A DNA stretch of 64,000 nt from Clavelina lepadiformis (lineage: Eukaryota > Chordata > Ascidiacea > Aplousobranchia > Clavelinidae). The stretch covers positions 6,448,001 to 6,512,000 of the forward strand of contig NC_135242.1 in NCBI RefSeq assembly GCF_947623445.1, written 5' to 3'. A model generated the notes under the pieces. It saw only the letters and a list, made by a program, of their open reading frames with translations. It searched no databases and had not been told where the DNA came from. Shown one piece after another: positions 46,362 through 57,200 of the stretch (positions are counted from its first letter, which is position 1; each line of letters opens with the position of its first letter). The translations under genes and the position numbers were made by a program.

Positions 46362-48609
46362 CTATATCATCAGTAAAACATGACCACAACCATTGTTAAA
46401 TTGACAACTTAAAATAATATGAGTAAATTTTATATACTATGGTTTAGTGTATAATAAACCGTATAAATTGGCCATAATGACTGAACTCACAAACAGTTAA
46501 TACCAAACTGGTTAATACAGTATATATATAGAAAAAATTATATAATCAAAATAACATTAAAATATAACATAGTATTTAAAAACATTGTAATGTTTTAAAA
46601 ATCTGAAGCAGAATCCCATAATGTCACATTGTAACGCCAAAACTTTTGCCTCTGCTTGCACAATTTCCTGCCAAAAACTGACATATTTCCAACTTCGCTT
46701 TATGTCCGGTTGGTTTGTATTTTCCAGGCAATTTTTGTTTGAAAGGTCAGGTTTAAGGAATGCATCCGTGTATAATAACACACCTCTAAGGTATTTTAAG
46801 CTTTTATAAGGGTCGTTAACTGGCACACGGGAATTAATGTGAGCAATTTAGAGAGTCTACAAACAAGCACTTCAGGAATGTCTCAGAAACTACTATCATA
46901 TGGATCTATAGCTGTGTGGAATTTTCGTTGTGAAGCCAGCTACAATATAGCTCTTAGGCTAGTTCATTTGGCAAAAGTAGGTAAAATTCTGACCAATGTC
47001 AAGCTGAAATATCTGAGTTTAAACTTGCTACTAAAGCCTAATGACAAGCCAAGTGTGCAGTTTTAGAAATTTTCTCTTTTGAACAAATTGTTGTATCTGC
47101 ATACAGTACTAAAACCACTGGAAGCAACACTTAGAATTCAGAAAACTAACAGACATGGTGCTAATGGCTAAATTGGCTTATGCTTTGAAGATCAAGTGCA
47201 TAATTATAACGGTAATGCTCACGATATTAATGAAAACCTAAAGAAAACTTCTGGCTCCACTACCACCAAGAAAATGAAGTCATCATATACATTATTACTA
47301 GAATGCAGAGTATTTCAAGAGCACGCGAGATTTTTTTCTAAAATGGCATTCCACACCAGGACAAACCGATACCTCTAAAAAATGATGGGAATTGTTTCCC
47401 GATTTCTATTGTATAGAGTAGCACCTTGCCTGCACAAACGCCGGGTAGCCTTGGGCCACGAGTTGCAGTGCACACCAACTGCTTCCTTGGACATCAGAGA
47501 TATTGGCAAAAACTACCATACTCTGCAGTGTGGCATTATTAGGAATGAAATAAAAAAATAGATTGATAGGTTAAAGACTAACAGGTGTTTTATTCCATGA
47601 AAATTTGGTTGCCACTATCCCAATGATTTATACCTTACATTTGATACGGAAAAAGTGTTTTAACCAACCAGTCTTTATTGCATTCATCCAGTGACTAGCA
47701 TCCTCTTACAAGCAGCATGCCATGTTGACCCTGGGCGGATATATATAGGCCTATACATAAGCTTGTTAACAACTGGTCCGTGGAGGTCATTAAAATTACA
47801 AGAATCGGTTCGTACGAACCGGCTGAATCCCACCACTGCATTCATCTATCTGACAAAAGTCTCTGAGCTATATATGAGCTTACTCAGCAAAAGATTCATA
47901 ACAATAATGGGATGGGATGCTGATATGAAACGGGACATAAATTGGCACGCCCACATTTATAAGCTTTTAAAAATGAATGCATCCTTCCATGACAGACTAT
48001 ACAAGATACCGTCGAACATAACGACTCTTTGTAAAAACTTCACAATTATGTAGGCTACACATCATAAGCGATCAATAATTGGATAAGGTTAATAAATTCG
48101 AAAGCTGACAACAATAGGACAATTCAAGTAATGTGACAATGATTTAGACTTAGCATTAAGTTTGACTTAAGATTTTAACAAAGTTATGAATGATAAACGT
48201 TTTTCCATTTTACAGTGACCACAATACACAACAGTAACTTAGCCCTAGATCACTGGCTATCTTACCCCTAAATGAATCTGAGGATATAAAACTTAAATCA
48301 AGGTGTACTTCTATTGCAAAGTTTGCTTTCAGTGTGTTGATGCACCAATAAATATTATGCCAAAATTTGAGCCCCGCCTGCATGGAAAGCAACACTTACA
48401 GGCTTATAAATTTTAATAGGCCTATATCATTAGCATAAAAAACAAAACAGCAGATGAACCATGGTTCAACGGCAAAAAGTTGGTGCAAAAGTCAACTTTC
48501 TCATTATTTTAGATTTCTCTGGTGCGTCATACCAAAGTTTGTGTTTAAATGTCAACCATGTTTAAATCTCTTTGGTCATACCAACTCTCCAATACAAACC
48601 GCTATACAG
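46362..48609. other. Intergenic with one transposon end
   Basis: No gene recognised. Weak reading frames at 46557-46826 (-), 46839-47066 (+) and 47196-47378 (+) lack known domains. The stretch before 47838 is a DNA-transposon end (separate entry). Confidence 0.4.
47735..47838. mobile_element. Solo end of a hAT-like DNA transposon
   Basis: Ends in cggttcgtacgaaccggctgaatcccaccactg; reversed this is CAGTGGTGGGATTCAGCCGG, a common hAT-type terminus. ctggtccgtggaggtc lies about 55 bases further in. No partner end was found. Confidence 0.45.
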
Positions 48610-48618
48610 CTATATTAT

Positions 48619-49809
48619 GGTAAGTGCTTTAATGCAAGCGTTGCAGCCATTCTGGGTTTCCCACGCTCTTTATCGCCACCACTTCTGTTGCGGCGTAACC
48701 TGGGGACTGGTGCATGGTAGGATTAGGACAGGCTACATGTTGTAGAAATCTAGGTGGTTGTGGTCAGATGTGCTAAAAACGGGAAAAGTTATTATAATAT
48801 GGTCATCATCATAGTTAAAAACGTATTGGGAAAGCTTACCTCTGAACATAGCCTGTAACTAAAACAACCATAAAAGCAGACTCATCTACCGTGCTGTAGT
48901 CTGTAACTGGGACGTCATGCTTAATGACGGAAGATTGTTCTTTTATTTTGTAAAACGGTTTATTTTGTACAGATTATTTCATGTTTCGTGTTTGCTTTTC
49001 TATCTGCTGGTTTAATCTTTATCTGACTCACTAACTGCTAGCATGCGTGTTTTTGTGCCAAATTGTCATTGAAGTGAACCTGTCATGGAATCAGATCGTC
49101 ATTAAAGACATTTGCTGTGCATTGGCATGACTGTCAACAAGAGTGCCGGTAACAACAGTAAGCAAAGTTATATTGGTACCTATTTTAGTACCGATAACAG
49201 GTTTATATTTTAATCTAACCACAATCGGTACCTATAAGGGCCAAGACGTTTTGGTGATTGGTATTTTTTTGAAGAAACTAATTTATTATTTATTTAAACA
49301 GCTTTTGAGACAATACTTTTGTTGTGTAAGTGAATTATCGGTCTTCTTGGTGACAATAGTAAAGAGTAATGCAATGCCAGAAAGTGAAGAGTTTTGGAAT
49401 AAAAAAATTTGAACGGAAAATTGCTAGTTTATCATTTAAGAAAGACGTGGGAAAGTTGAAAACTTATGATGCTTGTGAGCGCAAAACAGTGATGGATTAA
49501 GAAGTTATGACACAACAACAGCTGACGGTGATGAGCATCGTGTTTAGTCGAGTAACGAAAGGTCAAGATGAATAAATGAAGTGACGGCAAGACTAATAAA
49601 TATTACAATAACACATATTAAGCTTTACTTTATCACTTCACAAAGGAAAAGAAGACACCCAAAAATGTTCCAACTATAGAAGCCAAAATTAGATTAAATT
49701 AATAATCCTCCCATGCACTGGTCCGCAGGTTGCGCCGCAACAAAAGTGGTGGCGATAAAGAGCGTGGGAAACCCGGAATGGCAGCAGCGCTTACATTAAA
49801 GCACTTACC
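48619..49809. mobile_element. MULE-like / fold-back element, 1.2 kb, ~110 bp inverted ends
   Basis: The arm 48619-48728 (starting GGTAAGTGCTTTAATG, with TTTCCCACGCTCTTTATCGC inside) reappears as reverse complement at 49701-49809 with about 10 differences. The flanking nine bases CTATATTAT (48610-48618) and CTACTTTAT (49810-49818) agree at seven positions, compatible with a worn 9 bp target duplication as made by MULE transposases. The 970 bp centre has no recognisable coding region. Confidence 0.75.
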
Positions 49810-50204
49810 CTACTTTATAAATAATGTCTTTTGGCGCGCATGAACGGCATGTGATGTCATAAGACTTTAACCTAACCACTTATCTCTATAAACCCGTTTT
49901 GTTTTTATAGAGACCAATGATTGTAACGTGCAAGTAAGGAAATTTGCGCAATGCAAAAGTAGGCCACTATCAATTTGGTAGTTTAACCCGGTGATTTTGA
50001 TTATAGTTAATTGATAAAGAATTAAAAATATTTGCAACTATAGCAAAAGGTGTTGTTCCGGTTATGGGCCGTAGGCTATATAGTATATACCAACTGCACA
50101 CAGCTTTAATAGGCCGCGACCAATCGACCGCACAGCGCTTTTGTGTCTTGCGTTTAAATTTCAAGGATAGCCTGTTTTGGATTTATTCACGCAAGCAAAT
50201 GCCT

Positions 50205-50838
50205 GTGTGGCGGCTGTTGGAAACCTCATTGAACAATTTTACTTTAAAATTTCGTTTTCTTTGTTTAATTTAAATTCTTTCATTGATTACTTTTCTTTAT
50301 AAACGCTTGCATTTTTAACAACATGGCATTTCGATTATTATCATCAGTTCGATTGAGTTTACATTGTTTACAGTAGTTTTGCTAATTGAATTTTATAAGT
50401 TTTTGATTTGTTGGCCATCAGACGGCCATATTGGTGGCCCGACAAAGCTCGGTTTTCTGTTTGGACATGGATGAAGGAATGCTTCCTGCTTCGCCGGTAT
50501 AATTGCAGTCCGACATGGACTTGCCTTCTGCTTTGCCGGTATCGCCGCGGTCCCACATGGACTCGCTTTGTATTCTCCGGACTTCGTTGGCAAGCCTTTA
50601 TCTACTTGCCGGATTAAACTGTTTTTTTTTTTCTATTTCAGCTTATTTTTGTTTCTTCCCAAGCTTCATCTACGGGGAAGACTGATGTGGCAGCTAGGCC
50701 ACTTCATTAAACAATTTTGCTTTAAACTTTCATCTTTTTTAATTTTTCGTTGATAACCTTCCTTTATAATCGTTTGCGTTTTTAACCATATGGTACTTTT
50801 TACATTTTGATTGAGTTCACATTACTCTGCCAAATATG
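50205..50838. repeat. Diverged direct repeats about 480 bp apart
   Basis: 50205-50370 and 50685-50838 share, in order, tgtggc.gct, ttcattgaacaatttt or ttcattaaacaatttt, ctttataa.cg.ttgc.tttttaac and a tt.gattgagtt.acatt end. They flank the 42 bp tandem repeat. They may be the ends of one element or a local duplication. Confidence 0.5.
50460..50590. repeat. 42 bp minisatellite-like tandem repeat
   Basis: About two and a half units of a 42-base word (core ctgctt.gccggtat..ccgc.gtcc.acatgg). On the minus strand the period of 14 codons gives the repeating peptide SPCGTAAIPAKQKA. Nothing else supports a protein here. Confidence 0.55.
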
Positions 50839-51027
50839 TTTTTTTATTGTTTTATCCGGTGGTTCCGCTGAGTGCACTTGCAATGCCGAGATGTACTCGC
50901 AACCTTCAACCACAAGGAAGTCAGATATAGCCTCCGACCTCCGTCATTACGTGTATCTTCAATTTGCAACTATCGCAGCTAAACCTGCCTTAATCTTAAG
51001 GTGGGTTGTTCAAAATAAGTCTGCAAG

Positions 51028-51060
51028 ATATCTAGTGTCTAGCCTCTAGACACGGATATC
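51028..51060. repeat. Short near-perfect palindrome
   Basis: GATATCTAGTGTCTAG then CT then CTAGACACGGATATC forms a stem of about 15 bp with one interior mismatch. It is not a recognised terminator or regulatory site. Confidence 0.5.
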
Positions 51061-51744
51061 CAAAGTAACTGCCCGGCACCTGTTTATTATTGGCCCGCGT
51101 CCATCATCGAGCTCACACGTAACTTAACTTTCATTCATTAATAATTGTAAGGTGACCTAAGTTACAGTACGTTATTGAGCAGATATTGCGTAGAAATCTG
51201 AAAATTAAGTATCCCAAGAACTTTAAAATACCGTATTGTAATTTCTTATGGTCCCACCTGTATAACGAGACCCTGCAGTGCCGGTGCACTGCAGTTAACT
51301 GTTAAGTGCTGTTATGTGTTACACCAATGATGGCATAACCAAAGGAACTTTTCGAATGCACGTAAATAAAGCAAAAATCTTCACGGTTATATAATTCTTA
51401 ATCAAAATTTTCTGAGAACCAAAATATCATCGCATCAATGCTCCCACGAAGAACGTTGAAATATTCCCATCCTTTCTTTGTCCATTTTGCAATGAAATAA
51501 TTAGATTAATTCTTCTATGGTTTTTTATTTTATATAGCGCTGGGCGGCGTAAACTTTGCTTTTGTGGTACCTGTTACAGTTGTAGGGCAAGCGAGTTGTT
51601 TCACTTTTTATTGCTTTGGGTGATATTTTTCTCAGCCTTCTATTTAACATTTTCAATTAGAAAATAAATTTTTCTTTCAATGCCTTTTTCATGGTCTTTT
51701 CGATATTTGTTACGCTGTAGGTAAAGCAGCGATCTTCACACAAA

Positions 51745-52279
51745 GTGAGTGGCCCGGACACAGGTTGACTTTTTAGCACATGGCCCTCAGTGAAAAATGT
51801 TTGGACAACCTTGCTCTAGAGTCTAGAGTCTAGACTATAGATTACAAGGATGTTGGGAGTTTGGAAGGTATAATCTTGATATGGTTCTTTTGTTATTACC
51901 ATCAGCTAACTGGAATATTTATACAAATATGCAAACTATTGTAGACAGCATCGTCAACTAACAATGATAGATTTAAGTTATTAGAACGTTTGACGTAGTC
52001 ATATAGCTGAAGTTTTAATTTACAGCATTTCTACAACTTCATTTTAATTCTTACAACAAGAGATTTCGTTTGCGCAAAGTATTTCGAATCTCGGAAGAAA
52101 TAGGAAAAATTTTATCTTTAGCATAAACACGCATTCATTTTTTTGTGCTTGTTGTACTAAATTATAGCGGCGCAAAGACTACTGGACGCACAGTAGTGAA
52201 GTAAAATGTGTTTTGCATCAACATCAACAACCTACATTTTTTATTGATAAACAGGGGGCCACTAATAATGAAAGGTTGA
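51745..52279. mobile_element. Two solo hAT-type ends
   Basis: 51745-51817 (…ccctcagtgaaaaatgtttggacaaccttg) and 52245-52279 (…gccactaataatgaaaggttgagaaccattgg) both look like right-hand hAT termini. They do not match each other well and neither has a partner, so they are two truncated copies rather than one element. Confidence 0.35.
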
Positions 52280-52561
52280 GAACCATTGGACTAACCCCTA
52301 TATGCTTTTTGACTACTTGTGTTATGCATTTACGTCAATGTTGGGCAAGCCTCTCTATAGTGCCATAAAATTACTTTTATTGACATGTTAAAATATTTTG
52401 ATTACGAGCTTATTTTTTAACATCGATTTATGGCAACATTTGCCGCTGTCTAATCTTCACAGACACACTTGGCAGAATTATCTTACATTTATTATTTGAA
52501 GTTTATCAGTTAAAAATAAGCGATACTGTTCTGGGAAAATGTATCAAATTTTATTACAATA

Positions 52562-52870
52562 CGCTTGAGATGGCCTCACAGCCTTCGGTATAACAATTTA
52601 CAGTTCAACAACCATGAATTGACAATCTTTTTTAGACTCGCAAACTGCTTGCTGCTAGTAGCGCGCTTAAGTATTTATCGCGCAGACTTGAACAACTCTA
52701 AACCATTTATAAAGCTCTTTGAACATATGGTAAACGATACAGAAAAATCGGAAAGATGTTCAACAAAAAAAACAAAACAAATTAAGGTTTCATTAAAGTT
52801 AATGGGGGTCTTGCCTGCCATGCGTTTGATTTACATTTTTTAATTGTGTTTCGCCATATTTTTATACTGC
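52562..52870 (+). repeat. Direct repeat unit, copy 1 (partner 54068-54380)
   Basis: Shares with 54068-54380, in order, acgcttga.atggcct.acagccttc, taacaa.tta, aaattgct.gctgctag or aaattgct.cctgctaatag, tatttat and a closing catttttaattg.gtttcgccat. It is diverged, with gaps. A reading frame in this copy (from 52565) is not preserved in the other, so it does not look protein-coding. Confidence 0.55.
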
Positions 52871-53086
52871 TGTTTATTTACTGCATAGTGTTATACCTTT
52901 ATTGTTGATTAAAGAAAAGAAAAAAAATTGTAATGTGAAAAGAACTTGAAGAATCCTTTTCATGGAGACCCGTTGCTTTCATATCTTCTACCATCTACGG
53001 TTAATATGGGAACGAAGTTGCCTAAAATTGTTATATCGCTACGCTCCTTGAGATCTGAAGTGAGCGTATGGCTTACATTTAAACCG

Positions 53087-53590
53087 TTATGTTTCAATAA
53101 ACTTGCTAAATACAAAAAGAAGTGATGTTACGTACCCACTATGGCTCGTAAAGGTATTACAGATTACTACCAACTCATCGACACAAACGGCGATAATTAC
53201 AATTTTCATCAGCTTATGATCGACGATAACATTGTACCAAACAAACAACCATTTGTTGAATACGCCAAAATTAAATCCGCATTTTTGGATTCTGGGACAA
53301 AAGTTTACGACAAAATAGCAGCTTTGAAAGCGCATTAGGATCTCTATAACAATGCTTCGTATATACTCAACCGTGAAACATTAAAACATATACGTAGTTA
53401 CAAATATACTCTTCAGCAAAATGCAACAACAACTATCAATATTATGTACAAATAAATGGGAAAGAGAACTAGGACATCACATATCCGAGGCAACGTGGAA
53501 AGATTTATACCGCATTGAAGCTAAACAATCGAAACAAGACTGTGCTCGTTTCAAACTAAATTTAACCTTAAATCTATACATTAATTAATT
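53087..53590 (+). pseudogene. L1/Tx1-type LINE remnant (3' part of reverse-transcriptase protein)
   Basis: A frame from 53141 reads DNIVPNKQPFVEYAKIKSAF, like the region after the catalytic domain of L1-type reverse transcriptases (F..LP...FF.YLQ.R). After stops another frame gives KWERELGHHISEATWKDLY, matching the KWE.DL...I....W..I motif of the same proteins. The catalytic part is absent and frames are broken. Confidence 0.5.
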
Positions 53591-53598
53591 ATCTAAGC

Positions 53599-53898
53599 CA
53601 GTGGTTGCCAAACTTTTTAAGCTTGTGGCACACTAGAAAAATTATAAAACGCTCGCGGCACACAAGAGAAGAAAAGTTGCTTTAAAAAATTTTATTTTCA
53701 CCTGCTAATGCGATGGATGTGCTTATTGGATGGACATGTGCTTATCTATCAGCTATTGAAGCAGTTAGAGCGCTTTTAAGTCGCATATGCTTGTCTGCAT
53801 GCCTTATTTTAAATATTTATGCATTTCTTTTCCAAAATTCTAAAAAGATTCGCGGCACACCTGAGAATTTATGGCGACACACAGTTTGGGAATCACTG
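53599..53898. mobile_element. Non-autonomous hAT element
   Basis: A 300 bp element. Ends CAGTGGTTGCCAAAC and GTTTGGGAATCACTG are complementary at 13 of 15 positions. Flanks ATCTAAGC (53591-53598) and AACTAAGC (53899-53906) agree at seven of eight bases. Internal gcggcacac words near both ends extend the inverted similarity. It directly follows the LINE remnant. Confidence 0.8.
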
Positions 53899-54067
53899 AA
53901 CTAAGCAATCGTTGTTCGCATTTTAAGTGATAGAGTCCGAGTTATGCGTTTTTTTGTGAAGTAGTATCGAAACTGTTGGCTACTATAAGTATGTTTATTC
54001 AGTGTTCATTAATAATTAAATTATTTATTGATATTGTTTTGGAAAGACTTATGAAAATGGACTGCAG

Positions 54068-54380
54068 TACGCTTGACATGGCCTTACAGCCTTCAATATA
54101 ACAACTTATAGGCCTTCTGTTGGGTATTCCTGAACCGACAATGTTTTTTTCCACTTGTAAATTGCTACCTGCTAATAGTGTGTTTACTATTTATAGTGCC
54201 AAGTATAACAATTGTCAATCATCCATGGATAGAGGTGTTAAACATACGGTGTTGAAAAACAAGGGAAATCTTCGCCAAAAAAGCAAAGTAAGATTTCGTT
54301 ACAGCAAATGGGGTGCTTGGCTGCAATGCTCATAATTTGCATTTTTAATTGGGTTTCGCCATTTTTATGCTATAGTGGTA
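54068..54380 (+). repeat. Direct repeat unit, copy 2 (partner 52562-52870)
   Basis: Second copy of the diverged repeat described at 52562-52870. The 1.2 kb between the two holds the LINE remnant and the hAT element. Confidence 0.55.
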
Positions 54381-57200
54381 TATTACTGCTACTGTATATT
54401 TATCGCTTATTGGTGTTTATTTCATTCCAAGAACACTTAAATAAAAAAGGCTATAGGCCTAAATTTTTCAAATTACCGTTTATTACGGGAGTACTGAACT
54501 ACTTGTGCTTGGTAAGATAAATGTAAGCTTGAGAAACAACCAATAGCCTAAATACAAGCCATATATGTAACTATATGTATTTATATTAAAGCTTAAAAAT
54601 GAATTCAGTCATAGACCTTTTTCAAATTTTAATAAAATCACTATAGAAATATATCATCGACTAAGTAGGCCCATATGAAATCGTTGCAGCTGCTTAGTTA
54701 GTTTACTTTTACAAGCATCGGCGGGACTGTATGGTTGCAAGAGTTACAATAGGCTTACGCTACCACGCCGAAGTCAGCAATAATCGCAGAGTGAATCGAG
54801 GCATCTTGAGCTTGGAGTGAAAGTCTCAGTGAAATTCAAAATTTCCCATTATATGACATACTATTAAAGCCGACGAAGGGCAGCTGATCGTTTACGTTTG
54901 AGGTAACACATTGAAGGCGCTATAGGTGGCATTTATTCCAGGACAAACTGGTAGTTGTTTCAAGCTACGTCACGGCTCAAATCGTATTAAAAAGTAACTT
55001 CTTCTGACTAAATTGAGCGACAAAGGCTGAATTCTACCTGATGCATAAACTTGTGACTAGCATATCCGTAAGAGGACTAACCAGCAATTTCGTTTCAGTG
55101 GAACTTGACTCATTGAATTCTTAAGTAGGCATATAAATTGTGTTTCGTAGGGAATCTATTGCATGACTACTGAAGTAGTTTAAGTGCGACCCAAAGCTGT
55201 CTTTTGGTCATTCTTACAGGTCTAGGAAGCCTGATAGAATGTAATGAAGAATGCAAATAATAGACTACAGTATTACTGTCCCTTGGGCAAGTCACCTTTT
55301 TCGTCAGAAGACAACATATAGAGGCTCACAACCTACATGTTCAATTCAGAAAAAATGCCTTATTTTTACTTTAGCTATGAGGTTGAGTAACTTGCCCAGT
55401 CCATGACTTTGAACAAGGTGGTGTGAAGATTTTTTTGTGGAGGTATAGGCTATATAAGACAAAAAGGCAAACAGTTCTTAGGCTATTTAGCATTACCAAG
55501 AAACCTGAAACGCAATTTGTGTAATTATAGTCTATACACGTCGCCTTAATCTTAAATATTATTTTTTATCACTGAAGCCGAGGAAAGTCTTGTGCTAGAC
55601 GAAGAATTTCAGAAAAGTCTTTATAGGTAATTTGTCATTGTTACGTACAGAATTTACTTCTGAAAAACTTCAGCTTTTAGTAATAATTCCTTGATGAAAG
55701 TCAAAAGAGTTCGAGCAGAAAAGTGCAGGCTGGTTGTCCAACCACAAAACGTTGTTCTCGGTTATCATGGCTTTAAACGTGTTTTTGTCACGGTTGCTTT
55801 TTTTTGTTGAAAAGAGAAAATATCTCAGTTAGAATAACAGAGGTTAGATATATTTTTACAGCGCGCATACACGTTTAGGTTAGGGATAGAGCGTGCGACA
55901 CTAAATAAAACGTATATGATACCCAGTAGGATCCTTTAACGAGAAGCGGGAATAGCTTTAGGTGTCTTGTAACATGCGTCGTTCGTGAAAGGGCGTTATG
56001 AGTGTGAAGAAGGATAAACCAATGTGGAAGATTAAGATATTTTGGAAATAAAGTAACGCATGAGTTACGAAATAGCTAAACTAAGACAAAATAATCAAGG
56101 AAAGCACTACTGTATTCACATACCACTTTGTGTAAAACTATTTAAAAAGCCGCATTTGCCGTAATCTGACGTAGTCGTGTCACGCCAATTGCGGTTGCAA
56201 TAGGCCTGTACGTGCGCGCCAGCCTATGCACAAGATGTCTTCACATCTACTATAAATAACGCAACGCTAGACACATAGCGTTCAGTTCTTGCAAAACGTG
56301 TTGTGTTACGTGCTAATATAGTCTGGTATAATATGGATTGAGTCACTTAAAAGCGCGCATATAGCGTAATGCTACCAATGAATCAGAAAAACATTGGTCA
56401 TTCATTTTGAAAAAACATACGCAGAAATATTCTACCAGGATAGACAGTATACTATGGCAAGTACTTAAGATGCAAACTGAAATAAATTTTTAATGGGTTA
56501 TGGAAAGCGGCATTGATCGAGTGTTGCCATATCCGCAAATAACGGGAGATTTGGGCCTACCTTTGGAAGGAATGTTTCCGGCCTATTGCAAATCTATTTG
56601 CATGCAGTAAGCTTTTCAGTACTGTAAAGACTTGAGTTACTTTTCGACGAACGTTTATCATTTTACTGTATGGGGGTGAACGATTAAGTGCATGATTTCA
56701 GCTAGCGTGCGTTTTCTGCAATTAATCAATGAATGTCATTTTTTCAAATAATTTAGCAATGAATTTCGACATTTATACTTTTTGTAGGAGCTTTATAGCC
56801 GACCCAATCATATTTGGGCTGCTTGACATTAGCTAGATCGTAAAGCGTTAGGCCCTTGTCATTCTTGTTAATGCATTGGATAGAAAAGCATACGTTAGTA
56901 CGGAGTTTTGGCGGTTATTTGTACGCGGCTGTAGAATTTTATGACTTCAAAAGATTGCAGTTCATGTAAGGACAGAAGGGTAATTGTACTTGTCGACAGT
57001 AAGGCGAGAGCAGTCTTGGATGAGGCAGAGCCATAAAAGTGGAAGTAGGCTACATTTGGTTTCTCTCTTTAGTTGCAGTTTGATCCCGAGTTTCTTCTTC
57101 ATACCTGCAGCTAAGATTGTGTAACTTCTGCTAAGTTTGTATACGCGCCATTCAGGCAAGTATTAAGGTTTCAGTTTGGTGGTTGGAAGTCGCTTTCAGT
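54381..57200. other. Intergenic / upstream region of the calcium-sensor gene
   Basis: No gene or repeat recognised. Short frames such as 56962-57159 (-) have no known domain. The promoter of the calcium-sensor gene is expected just left of 57201, but no TATA box at a fitting distance stands out. Confidence 0.4.

Larger units (their letters stand above)
49819..52561. other. Intergenic with small repeats
   Basis: No gene recognised. Contains a pair of diverged direct repeats (50205-50370 and 50685-50838), a 42 bp tandem repeat (50460-50580), a short palindrome (51028-51060) and two hAT-like ends (about 51745-51817 and 52245-52279). Confidence 0.4.
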
